Positions 36,718 through 44,223 of a stretch of 64,000 nucleotides of DNA are shown piece after piece. This stretch comes from Pelistega europaea. Its GTDB lineage: Bacteria > Pseudomonadota > Gammaproteobacteria > Burkholderiales > Burkholderiaceae_B. The first letter of the stretch is position 1. Each line of letters begins with the position of its first letter. The position numbers and the translations under genes were made by a program. The notes beneath the pieces are model-generated. The model was not told the origin of the DNA and did not search any database. It was given only the letters and a program-made list of their open reading frames with translations. The stretch is taken from positions 88,920 to 152,919 of the forward strand of contig NZ_JABGBO010000007.1 in the NCBI RefSeq assembly GCF_013133775.1. Reading direction: 5' to 3'.

Positions 36718-37254
36718 ATGAAAAAGACAATGACCTATCAACCACGTAATCTTGTATCACGTACCAAGTTTGCCCTTATGGGAGCAGTGCTGGCTATGGC
36801 ATGGGGACATGTACAAGCGATGGATGTCGTCCATCGTTGGTGCCCACCTGAAACCCCTGTACAAACTGAGGTGATTCAGCTCTCAGCAGATGCACTCTTT
36901 CATTTTGCACACTCCGATATTCGTCATATGCTTCCCAAAGGAAAGGCTGAGCTAGATCAGTTGGCTCAAAAGCTTAGCTCAGTGTATGCACGAGTAGATA
37001 GCATTAAGATTGTGGGTCACACTGATCGTATTGGCTCTGAAAAAGCAAACTATGCTCTGGGGTTACGCCGAGCAGAGACAGTAAAAGCCTATCTGTCTGC
37101 ACAAGGGGTAACAGCCCCTATGCAGACAGACAGTGCAGGAGAGTCGCAACCAGTAACCACCAACTGCCAAGACAAAGGGGTGACCGCTGCCCTCAAGGCA
37201 TGTCTACAACCTGATCGTCGTGTGACGGTGGAAATCACAGGCGTGAAGAAGTAG
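36718..37254 (+). CDS. OmpA-like peptidoglycan-associated protein, partner of autotransporter 1
   Basis: This protein of about 178 residues starts at 36718 after GGGGGAG. Its signal sequence of about 35 residues ends in GHVQA, with a long charged N-region. The mature protein is an OmpA C-terminal domain: ALFHFAHSDIRHMLPKGKAELD, IKIVGHTDRIGSEKANYALGLRRAETVKAYL, then DRRVTVEITG. Two cysteines (TNCQDKG, LKACLQ) probably form the disulfide seen in Bordetella-type OmpA. There is no beta barrel, so it is periplasmic and binds peptidoglycan. The tight coupling suggests that it supports autotransporter export or anchoring. Confidence 0.87.
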   Translation: MKKTMTYQPRNLVSRTKFALMGAVLAMAWGHVQAMDVVHRWCPPETPVQTEVIQLSADALFHFAHSDIRHMLPKGKAELDQLAQKLSSVYARVDSIKIVGHTDRIGSEKANYALGLRRAETVKAYLSAQGVTAPMQTDSAGESQPVTTNCQDKGVTAALKACLQPDRRVTVEITGVKK

Positions 37255-37268
37255 ATACAGTTATCATC

Positions 37269-37325
37269 CATGTCTACAATCTAATCGTCATATGACGGTG
37301 GAAATCACAAGGGCGACGAAGTAGA
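37269..37325 (+). repeat. Degenerate duplicate of the 3' end of the OmpA-domain gene
   Basis: The 57 bases at 37199-37255, which include the OmpA gene stop, recur at 37269-37325 with several changes (period 70). The second copy encodes nothing complete but supplies one arm of the terminator that follows. Confidence 0.85.
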
Positions 37326-37350
37326 ATACTGCTATGTTCGCCCTTGTTTT
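37307..37350 (+). terminator. Terminator of the autotransporter 1 operon
   Basis: ACAAGGGCGA (37307-37316) is exactly complementary to TCGCCCTTGT (37338-37347), followed by TTT. The left arm lies inside the duplicated gene end. It stops just before the btuF-like gene. Confidence 0.65.
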
Positions 37351-37359
37351 GATGATAGC

Positions 37360-38283
37360 ATGCTACGCCGTATTTCTCTTTTCATTAGATATCTTATTGG
37401 TTCATTATGGCTATTGAGTGGCACACAGGGTCATGCCCAGATAATCTCTGAAGCACCCCTCTCGCCATCTCACCAAACACCTACAACGGTTTCTGCACCG
37501 GCAACATCACCTAGCATTGTCAGTCTATCACCAGCCGCCACTGAACTCATTTATGAACTTGGTTTACAAGCTCACTTACGTGCGGCTGACCAAAACAGTA
37601 ATTATCCCAATACGGTTAAGTCGCTTCCTAATATAGGAGACCCTTTTCACCCCAATGCAGAACTTTTGGCATTGTACCGACCAGATTGGGTAATTGCCTT
37701 TTCCTCTACTCCCTCGCTAGAGGCTTTGCAAAAGCAGTTAGGCTATAACCTATGGATTATGCACCCTGCCACAATGTCAGACTTATTTGAAGATGCAAAT
37801 CAGCTAGTCACACAGTTGTCATCAGAGACACAGCTTCAAGAGAAAAACGATGCTTATCAAAAAATCCAGTCTTGGCGGACACTATGGAATCAGGTTCAAC
37901 AACGTTATATCCAGCAAAGCGACAAAACATTTTTTGTTTACCTTGATGGTTCACCTATGTATACCGTGGGACCTGATACTTTTCTTAGTCGGGGTATTCA
38001 GGCCTGTGGGGTTAGAAGTGCCTTTGAAGTGCAAAAACAACCCAGCTTTATTGTTTCTCCTGAAGCCTTGCTCCTGCATGCTCCCGACTATATTGTTGCC
38101 GCCCAACATACAGGCGAATCCAATACGCAACGCCTGCAATCCATACAAGCGGCTTTTGCACAGCTAGGGTTAAATATTCACCCTCATCAAATTATCCTCG
38201 CCCCTGCCGATATATTATTTAGACCCAGTGTTCGTTTTCTAAAAGCCTTACCGCAGATTTGCGAGCAGCTACATGCACACTAG
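37360..38283 (+). CDS. btuF: BtuF-like periplasmic cobalamin (or heme/metal) binding protein
   Basis: This 307-residue protein of the helical-backbone metal receptor class has a signal peptide ending near GHAQ, a Ser/Thr/Pro linker and a first lobe beginning IVSLSPAATELIYELGL, the characteristic start of BtuF/FepB/HmuT proteins. NIGDPFHPNAELLALYRPDWVIAF and the second-lobe YVDGSPMYTVGPDTFLSRGIQACG-like region support this. Closeness to a riboswitch-controlled btuB and to metH favours cobalamin, but heme relatives are similar. No BtuCD permease or ATPase is in the window. Confidence 0.75.
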   Translation: MLRRISLFIRYLIGSLWLLSGTQGHAQIISEAPLSPSHQTPTTVSAPATSPSIVSLSPAATELIYELGLQAHLRAADQNSNYPNTVKSLPNIGDPFHPNAELLALYRPDWVIAFSSTPSLEALQKQLGYNLWIMHPATMSDLFEDANQLVTQLSSETQLQEKNDAYQKIQSWRTLWNQVQQRYIQQSDKTFFVYLDGSPMYTVGPDTFLSRGIQACGVRSAFEVQKQPSFIVSPEALLLHAPDYIVAAQHTGESNTQRLQSIQAAFAQLGLNIHPHQIILAPADILFRPSVRFLKALPQICEQLHAH

Positions 38284-38350
38284 TTGCTACTTATACCATC
38301 TACCTCATGAAGAGGTTAGCATAAAAATCAGGTGTTCTCAGCAATCCTTG

Positions 38351-39271
38351 CTACTGCCTATCATCTTTAAGACTCTCTAAAGACTTCTGAATAGCTTTAG
38401 CAGCCACCACCCCATCTGCCATAGATGTGACTACGCATGGGTGCATACGATGAGCAACCTCACCAACCGCATAAATTCCTGAAATACTTGTTTGTGCAGT
38501 ATCATTATCAGTCCAAATATGCCCAGTCTCTTTAATCTTGAGATTAAGATGATTAAAACCAGCTAATTGCGGCTCATAACCATAAAAAACCATAATGGTA
38601 TCGTACTGCTGACCATTTACCATCATTTCTTCTGGGTTGAATGTATACTCTCCAATATGTAGCTGTTTGGGATTAATAATGTCTAACCATTTTTTCTGCG
38701 CCCTAACACTGCGTGCATAAATGTCAACCGATTGAACACCTCTATCTAAACAAAACACAGCATTTTCTAATGCATTATCCCCTCCACCCAGTACCGCTAC
38801 TCGCTTCATCACAAAGTCATGCATATACACATGCTTACCAGGACCTAACAAAATATTAGGATAAAACTTACCCTCTGGCATTTGAGGAGGGCGCTTATGT
38901 CGCACACCTGTAGCAATCACCACATTACGCCCGACCAGCATATGATTTTCACCAAAATAAACGCTAAATAATGGCGTATCGCTATTCATATCCTCTACGC
39001 GTTGAATATCTGTCACTGCCTGATCTAGCAAAACAGGAACACGAGCTGCCTCTAGGCTTTTTTTCATTTGTAATGATGCTTCTTCACCAGTCAGGCCTGG
39101 AGCAGTCACATTCCACGGGTCTTGAAAAGGGTTCAACGCGCTCAACCCTCCTATCATCTTTGCTCGATCAATAATGACAGGCTTAAATCCTAGTAAGGAC
39201 AACCAAACCGCACATGAAGCTCCCGCAGGACCAGCACCAATAATGACCGCATCATAAATAGTAGGATTCAT
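38351..39271 (-). CDS. Thioredoxin-reductase-like FAD/NAD(P) oxidoreductase without redox CxxC
   Basis: This 306-residue flavoprotein has the FAD motif AVIIGAGPAGASCAVWLSLLGFKPVIID at the N-terminus, an NAD(P) motif VAVLGGGDNALENAVFCLDRG near residue 155 and a final FAD segment ISGIYAVGEVAHRMHPCVVTSMADGVVAAKA. The fold is that of TrxB, but the CxxC redox pair expected before the second nucleotide motif is absent. It is therefore more likely a ferredoxin/flavodoxin-NADP reductase type or other electron-transfer enzyme. Partner unknown. Confidence 0.8.
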   Translation of the reverse strand: MNPTIYDAVIIGAGPAGASCAVWLSLLGFKPVIIDRAKMIGGLSALNPFQDPWNVTAPGLTGEEASLQMKKSLEAARVPVLLDQAVTDIQRVEDMNSDTPLFSVYFGENHMLVGRNVVIATGVRHKRPPQMPEGKFYPNILLGPGKHVYMHDFVMKRVAVLGGGDNALENAVFCLDRGVQSVDIYARSVRAQKKWLDIINPKQLHIGEYTFNPEEMMVNGQQYDTIMVFYGYEPQLAGFNHLNLKIKETGHIWTDNDTAQTSISGIYAVGEVAHRMHPCVVTSMADGVVAAKAIQKSLESLKDDRQ

Positions 39272-39471
39272 AGCAACAGAGTAAAGTGATTATAAACACT
39301 TCTTATTGTAGCGAATTTATTGATAAATTCACTTGCTTTCAGTGGCGGAGAATGTCAAAATTTAGCCTATTCTTATTCTTAATGTTGCCGCCATCAGTTT
39401 GCATGACACCTTATTTTCCCGATGTCATGCACGTTCTTTCTTGAGAGGTTGGCCTTGTATAAACCATCATC

Positions 39472-39831
39472 ATGTTGACACAAAAAATCTTTTTTAATCG
39501 TTTACGCCTAGATGCTCGTATCGGCATCTTAGAGCATGAGCTGCGTGCCACACAGATTATTTATATTGATGCTGAATTAGATGTCAATATTACACGTGAG
39601 GCCGATGATAACGACATCCGTACTGTACTGGATTACCGCAAAATCCGTGAAGCTATTATTGAAGAAGCCACGCGTGCACATGTTCATCTTGTTGAGGTAC
39701 TAGGGCGTATGATTACACAGCGACTTCTCAACGACTTTAGCGATGTCAAGCAAGTCAAACTCCGCATTAGCAAACCTGCTGCTTTTGCAGACTGTGATGC
39801 CGTGGGTATTGAATTTGTTGCTACTCGTTAA
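39472..39831 (+). CDS. folB: Dihydroneopterin aldolase
   Basis: This 119-residue protein of the FolB family converts 7,8-dihydroneopterin to 6-hydroxymethyl-dihydropterin and glycolaldehyde in folate synthesis. Typical segments are FFNRLRLDARIGILEHE at the N-terminus (catalytic Glu), VLDYRKIREAI in the middle and KLRISKPAAFADCDAVGIEF at the end (catalytic Lys). It forms an octamer in known cases. No strong ribosome binding site precedes the ATG. It is followed by ttcA in the same direction after 91 bases. Confidence 0.92.
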   Translation: MLTQKIFFNRLRLDARIGILEHELRATQIIYIDAELDVNITREADDNDIRTVLDYRKIREAIIEEATRAHVHLVEVLGRMITQRLLNDFSDVKQVKLRISKPAAFADCDAVGIEFVATR

Positions 39832-39922
39832 ATATACCCCTTACAGATAACATGCCATCGTGCTATTTTGTTGGTCTTTATTACAACAAAAAATATTGAA
39901 TAAATCACTTTAACTATCACCC

Positions 39923-40957
39923 ATGACAGCAAATAAAACACCAGAACAAATCGAAAAACTACGCCAGGACAATAACAAACTGAGCAAACGTATTATTAGA
40001 GAAACAGCCAATGCTATCGTAGATTACAACATGATTGAGGACGGTGATAAGGTCATGGTGTGTCTGTCTGGCGGTAAAGACTCCTATGCTCTTTTAGATG
40101 TACTAATGACATTGCAAAAAAGAGCCCCCATCAAGTTTGAATTAGTGGCTGTTAACCTTGACCAAAAACAACCAGGTTTTCCAGAAGAGGTATTACCTAA
40201 TTATTTAAGCAGTATTGGCGTACCTTTTCATATTGAAAACCAGGACACTTATTCTATTGTTAAACGGTTAATTCCAGAGGGTAAAACCACCTGTTCGCTG
40301 TGTTCTCGCTTGCGTCGTGGCATTCTTTATCGTGTAGCAGATGAGTTGGGTTGCACAAAAATTGCTTTGGGGCATCACCGAGATGATATTCTAGCAACGT
40401 TTTTTTTGAATTTATTTTACGCTGCTAAGTTAAAAACCATGCCTCCGAAATTAGTTAGTGATGATGGCAAACACACCGTTATTCGCCCATTAGCTTATGT
40501 CCCTGAAAAAGATTTAATTGCCTATGCAGAGTTGAAGAAATTCCCTATCATTCCTTGCAACCTTTGTGGCTCTCAAGAAAACCTTAAGCGTAAAGAAGTC
40601 GGCAATATGTTGCGAGCATGGGAAAAAGAAAGCCCCAAAAAAGTATGGAATATTTTTAAATCCTTGGCGGCTGTTGCCCCCTCTCACCTCATGGACAAGA
40701 ACCTTTTTGATTTTGTGAATTTACGTCCTACTGGTGTGGCAGACGAGAATGGCGATAAAGCATTTGATGCAGAGGATTACTCCAACTATTCTCCTCTAGA
40801 AGAAGAAAAAACAGGGACATCACACCAAGCATTACTCGGTCAAGAAGATGAACACACGTCTGTTCTTCAAGCAGACGCAAAGGACACTTCATCTACCGCA
40901 GATAATCCTTCTAAAGATACTAAATACCAAAAGGTAATTTCCATTCAAAAACTTTAG
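39923..40957 (+). CDS. ttcA: tRNA 2-thiocytidine biosynthesis protein TtcA
   Basis: This 344-residue ATP-dependent tRNA thiolase has the PP-loop [11 protein letters not shown] and two CxxC pairs in [15 protein letters not shown] and PCNLCGSQ, which hold the Fe-S cluster. [16 protein letters not shown] follows the family pattern. It thiolates cytidine 32 in certain tRNAs. The core ends around residue 270; a further 70 residues are acidic and Ser/Thr-rich ([22 protein letters not shown]), longer than E. coli TtcA (311). The tail looks disordered and its role is unknown. Confidence 0.93.
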   Translation: MTANKTPEQIEKLRQDNNKLSKRIIRETANAIVDYNMIEDGDKVMVCLSGGKDSYALLDVLMTLQKRAPIKFELVAVNLDQKQPGFPEEVLPNYLSSIGVPFHIENQDTYSIVKRLIPEGKTTCSLCSRLRRGILYRVADELGCTKIALGHHRDDILATFFLNLFYAAKLKTMPPKLVSDDGKHTVIRPLAYVPEKDLIAYAELKKFPIIPCNLCGSQENLKRKEVGNMLRAWEKESPKKVWNIFKSLAAVAPSHLMDKNLFDFVNLRPTGVADENGDKAFDAEDYSNYSPLEEEKTGTSHQALLGQEDEHTSVLQADAKDTSSTADNPSKDTKYQKVISIQKL

Positions 40958-41112
40958 GTATAAAGGCCAAAATAAGATGGACATCAAGTGATGTGAGTAT
41001 ATCAACTAGGTTCATATACAAGGTAAAATATGATGTAGTCACTTCACCAAATGTCCTAGCTGTCCTAGCAACTTAAGGGCATCAACACACTTAAAATATC
41101 AATTTAAACTAT

Positions 41113-42075
41113 ATGGCTATTGAACAAGAACTGAATCACGCCCCTTTAGGGAAAACAAGCGAATACCCTGAACATTATGACCCTAGTTTACTCTTCCCTA
41201 TCCCTCGCTCGGTAGGTCGTCAACATTTAAGCATTCAACCCCACCCAACATGGGTAGGAGAAGATGTTTGGCGTGCCTTTGAAGTTTCTTGGTTAAATCC
41301 TAAAGGTAAGCCAGAAATCGCTATTCTTAAATTTACGATTCCTGCGGACTCTACCCATATCATTGAGTCCAAATCTTTTAAACTTTATCTCAACTCTTTT
41401 AATCAGGAAAAAATTGAGTGGAATACGTTAATACAGCGACTCAAAACAGACCTTAGTCGTGCGGCAGGAGGAGATGTATTAATCGAAAGAGAAGAAGCTC
41501 ATACACCGGTATTTGATTTAAAAACAGATACGCTTATCTATCCTCCCGCACATAGTAAGTTATTACCACCAGAAGCTCACCCTGCCACAGGGACAACTTT
41601 CAGCGAACCTCATCATCGTCTCGTCACAGAAAGCGCCTTATTACATGCGACATCACTAGATGCTTTAGATGTGGAATGCCATGTGTATGAACCAACAGCG
41701 AGCCTCTTACGAGCAGACACCAGTCGTCATGTCAGAGAAGTGCTAACCTCTGATTTACTCAAAAGTAACTGCCCAGTCACCTCTCAACCAGACTGGGGAA
41801 CCGTTGTCATCAGCTATGAGGGCAATGCGATTGACCATGCTTCATTACTCCAATATATTGTGTCATACCGTCATCACAATGGTTTTCATGAGCAATGCGT
41901 AGAGCAAATTTACTGTGACATTATGCAGCAATGTGCCCCAACCGCTTTAGAAGTATACGCTCGCTATACTCGCCGAGGGGGTTTAGACATTAATCCTCGA
42001 CGAGCAAGCCCTAACTTTGTCGCTCCTGGCATTAATCGTTTTTATACACAAAGTATCAAGACACCAAGACAGTAG
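41113..42075 (+). CDS. queF: NADPH-dependent 7-cyano-7-deazaguanine reductase
   Basis: This 320-residue long-form (two-domain) QueF reduces preQ0 to preQ1 for queuosine synthesis. The N-terminal half has LGKTSEYPEHYDPSLLFPIPR. The C-terminal half has the catalytic cysteine in LKSNCPVTSQPDWG, the substrate region ISYRHHNGFHEQCVEQIY-like stretch, and YTRRGGLDINPRR. No preQ1 riboswitch was recognised upstream and no clear ribosome binding site precedes the ATG. Its 3' end overlaps the remnant ATPase gene by 20 bases. Confidence 0.94.
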   Translation: MAIEQELNHAPLGKTSEYPEHYDPSLLFPIPRSVGRQHLSIQPHPTWVGEDVWRAFEVSWLNPKGKPEIAILKFTIPADSTHIIESKSFKLYLNSFNQEKIEWNTLIQRLKTDLSRAAGGDVLIEREEAHTPVFDLKTDTLIYPPAHSKLLPPEAHPATGTTFSEPHHRLVTESALLHATSLDALDVECHVYEPTASLLRADTSRHVREVLTSDLLKSNCPVTSQPDWGTVVISYEGNAIDHASLLQYIVSYRHHNGFHEQCVEQIYCDIMQQCAPTALEVYARYTRRGGLDINPRRASPNFVAPGINRFYTQSIKTPRQ

Positions 42076-42205
42076 CTAAGGGGATTGCTGCCGCATAGTC
42101 GATGTTCATAGAGTAGTCCCTGCCAGACTTAACCTCAATAGGCACTACCGATAAGTTATGATAATCATCAATTAGGTAATCGACTTCTCCTTTTGTTCTA
42201 TTATC

Positions 42206-42360
42206 TTGACCTCCTCCTCTTGCTAAAGCAAGGGGATTCCTACGGCGTCTAACGATACTACCTGTTAGCTCACTTCGGTGGGTTCGTGCTGCTGACTGTT
42301 TTACTACACAGTTCACTTCACACGCACTACGGGCAAGTCCTGCCCTGAATACTTTTACGC
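42206..42360 (-). ncRNA. Probable omega-RNA (reRNA) of TnpB
   Basis: The 150 bases after the tnpB stop, up to the right end of the element, are structured. They include a terminal stem with CCCCTTGCTTTAGCAAG and a CACCGAAGTG mini-hairpin. In characterised TnpB systems this segment is the RNA scaffold, and the flanking host DNA (here starting GATAATAGAACA) acts as guide. The RNA itself is inferred and its 5' end is unknown. Confidence 0.55.
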
Positions 42361-43491
42361 TGCCAGTATCGCCTGACCACGCTTTAATACATTGATGGCG
42401 CCGACCACATCGGCATTTCCCGTGTAGCCGCAATCCATACATTCAAACAACGCCTGTGTTTGGCGATTATCCTTAGCTGTATAGCCACACGCAGGGCAAC
42501 AACGGCTGGTATTTTGAGGTGGCACAGCCACCAAATACCCTCCATTCCATAGCAACTTGTAGTCCAATTGCCTGCGAAACTCGTACCATGATTGATCCAG
42601 AATAGAACGGTTTAATCCCGATTTCTGCTTCACATTTTTGCCATGCTGTTCCGCAGTCCCTTTTGCCGACTTACTCATATTACTTACCTGTAAATCTTCC
42701 ATATACACAATTGCGTGGTTTTTGCTAATTTGATGAGAGATTTGATGCAGGTAGTTTTTACGGATATTGGCAATTCTATGATGCAATTTGGCTATCTTAG
42801 CTTTTAACCTCTGCCAGTTTTTACTGAATTTGGTTTTGTGTTTGAACTGCTTTTGCAGCTTCGCTAATTGACCTTTTAAGGTTTTAAAGGCATGGATTGG
42901 CTCAAAGTATTGTCCTGTTGATAACGTCGCAAAACGCACAACGCCCATATCAATACCCACCTCTCCACCTTTAGGCGTGGGTGTTTCCGTCTCCCATTCG
43001 GTTTGAATGGAAACATACCATTTACCACACCGCTGGCTTACCGTGATATTCTTAGGTTCGCCTAAAATAGCCTGACTGTTACGGTAACGCACCCAGCCAA
43101 TTTTAGGCAGATAGACACGGCTGTTTTGCTGCTCTAGCTTAAACCCTTGAGGAAAACGGAAACTGTCTTTTATGCCTTTGCGTTTAAACTTAGGAAAATC
43201 TGCTCGTTTGGCAAAAAAGTTCCTAAATGCGCTCTCTAAGTCTTTTAGACTTTGCTGTAGGACTTGGCTGTGGCAGTCTTTCAACCACAGAAATTTCTTC
43301 TTCCATCCGGGGAGCAGGTTAGCAATTTTTGCGTAGCTGAATTTGAATGACTTATCCGCTTCGTATTGCTCATTTTGATACGCCAACGCCCGATTGAAGA
43401 CAAAACGAGAACAGCCACAAAATCGCTTCATTTTGCGGATTTGCTCGCCATTTGGTCTGATTTCAAATCTAAAGGCTTTGCGAATAAGCAT
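42355..43491 (-). CDS. tnpB: TnpB RNA-guided endonuclease (IS605 family)
   Basis: This 378-residue TnpB has the N-terminal FRFEIRPNGEQIRKMKRFCGCSRFVFNRAL and all three RuvC acidic residues: Asp in VGIDMGVVRFA, Glu in VYMEDLQVSNMSK and Asp in GNADVVGAINV. The zinc finger CCPACGY...CMDCGY has its four cysteines. The length and motifs suggest an active enzyme. TnpB cleaves empty donor sites under omega-RNA guidance to retain the element. The left-end TTTAC is the candidate target-adjacent motif. Confidence 0.94.
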   Translation of the reverse strand: MLIRKAFRFEIRPNGEQIRKMKRFCGCSRFVFNRALAYQNEQYEADKSFKFSYAKIANLLPGWKKKFLWLKDCHSQVLQQSLKDLESAFRNFFAKRADFPKFKRKGIKDSFRFPQGFKLEQQNSRVYLPKIGWVRYRNSQAILGEPKNITVSQRCGKWYVSIQTEWETETPTPKGGEVGIDMGVVRFATLSTGQYFEPIHAFKTLKGQLAKLQKQFKHKTKFSKNWQRLKAKIAKLHHRIANIRKNYLHQISHQISKNHAIVYMEDLQVSNMSKSAKGTAEQHGKNVKQKSGLNRSILDQSWYEFRRQLDYKLLWNGGYLVAVPPQNTSRCCPACGYTAKDNRQTQALFECMDCGYTGNADVVGAINVLKRGQAILAA

Positions 43492-44096
43492 ATCAATTTA
43501 TTCAAATGTAGACCATTGAATTCTATCATAGTAAAGAACTGCTTTGCAGTTCGTGCCTTATATCCTCACCGTAAACGATGAGGTTTTACGGCACGGTTTG
43601 ATAAACACGACGGATACTAAGTTTATTCTCAGCATCATATTTAGAAGCATCAATACCGTAGTAGTGATGAATTTCTTTCTGAACTTCTCGTACAGCTTGG
43701 ATATTATGAGTTTCTAAATAAGTATTTACCACATCAGGCAGTCCACCTACCAAAAGATACTTTTTAAAGAAATCCATCATCTTAAGGGCATCGCTTCATC
43801 TAAAGATTCTCGCTGAAGAAATTTCTGACGCAAGGCAGACACTGCCATCTGGTTCAAACCATTAGCATACAAGAACTCCTCAAAATCAAGAGGAAACATA
43901 CGTATAATATGAAGGCTTCCCATCGGAATAGATGTTGTCTGAGAAAGCGTCGCACCCAACAAAGAACCACTTGCAATGAAGGTAAACCGCCCATCTTGTG
44001 CTAGGAACTTCAACAAAGTCAAAAGATGTGGGTAGACTTGAATCTCATCAATAAAGACTAGCGTATCCTGCTTATCCCCCATCTTCTGACCAGCAC

Positions 44097-44196
44097 ATCA
44101 TGACATTTCAATAAAATCTAACAAGGAAAATCATGACATTTCAATAAAATCTGACAAGAAAAATCATGACATTTCAAAAATATTGAAATATCATGA
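44097..44196. repeat. 33-bp repeats derived from a terminator arm
   Basis: ATCATGACATTTCAA begins at 44097, 44130 and 44163 (period 33). The first two units are nearly identical over their full length and contain ATAAAATCT and ACAAG; the third runs into the palindrome that ends autotransporter 2. The units are contiguous without spacers. Confidence 0.88.
44159..44196 (-). terminator. Terminator of autotransporter 2
   Basis: The 14-base arms at 44164-44177 and 44183-44196 (TCATGACATTTCAA and TTGAAATATCATGA) pair with one mismatch around 5 bases. On the minus strand the hairpin is followed by TTTTT, 28 bases after the autotransporter stop. Confidence 0.8.
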
Positions 44197-44223
44197 ATTT
44201 TTCCTTCTCCGCACTGTACACCA

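Larger units (their letters stand above)
42206..43570 (-). mobile_element. IS200/IS605-type element with tnpB only (1365 bp)
   Basis: Boundaries are inferred from IS608-like signals read on the minus strand. The host sequence GTTTAC ends at 43571. A linker of about 18 bases is followed by hairpin GAACTGC-AAA-GCAGTTC (43536-43552). At the other end hairpin CTTGCT-TT-AGCAAG (42219-42232) precedes the terminal TCAA (42206-42209). Removing this stretch joins NLIVY to DNRTKGEV of the host gene in frame, which supports the ends. There are no terminal inverted repeats, as expected. No tnpA is present, so transposition would need help in trans. Confidence 0.85.
42056..44082 (-). pseudogene. Decayed AAA/DUF4143 ATPase gene, interrupted by an IS605-type element
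   Basis: Remnants read on the minus strand. A Walker-B part with DTLVFIDEIQVYPHLLTLLKFLAQD lies at 44082-43777. A frame shift then leads to FFKKYLLVGGLPDVVNTYLE at 43780-43586. A stop and loss of about 120 codons follow, then NLIVY at 43585-43571. The IS lies here, and after it DNRTKGEVDYLIDDYHNLSVVPIEVKSG continues to 42056. The N-terminus with Walker A is missing, replaced by the 33-bp repeats. Intact relatives are DUF4143 ATPases of about 400 residues and unclear function. The gene is certainly non-functional. Confidence 0.88.

Noticed and set aside
38351..39271. Assignment as thioredoxin reductase trxB
   Set aside because: The redox-active CxxC pair before the NAD(P) motif is missing, so a true thioredoxin reductase is unlikely.
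40958..41112. preQ1 riboswitch before queF
   Set aside because: No matching hairpin plus A-rich tail was recognised in the 155-base gap.
42056..42442. Apparent 128-residue gene on the minus strand
   Set aside because: It is a chimera that starts inside the tnpB 3' end and the non-coding right end of the IS and runs into the DUF4143 remnant; only its C-terminal half is real protein sequence.
44097..44196. Short CRISPR or iteron array
   Set aside because: Units are contiguous without spacers and are explained as copies of the terminator arm; no replication gene is near.
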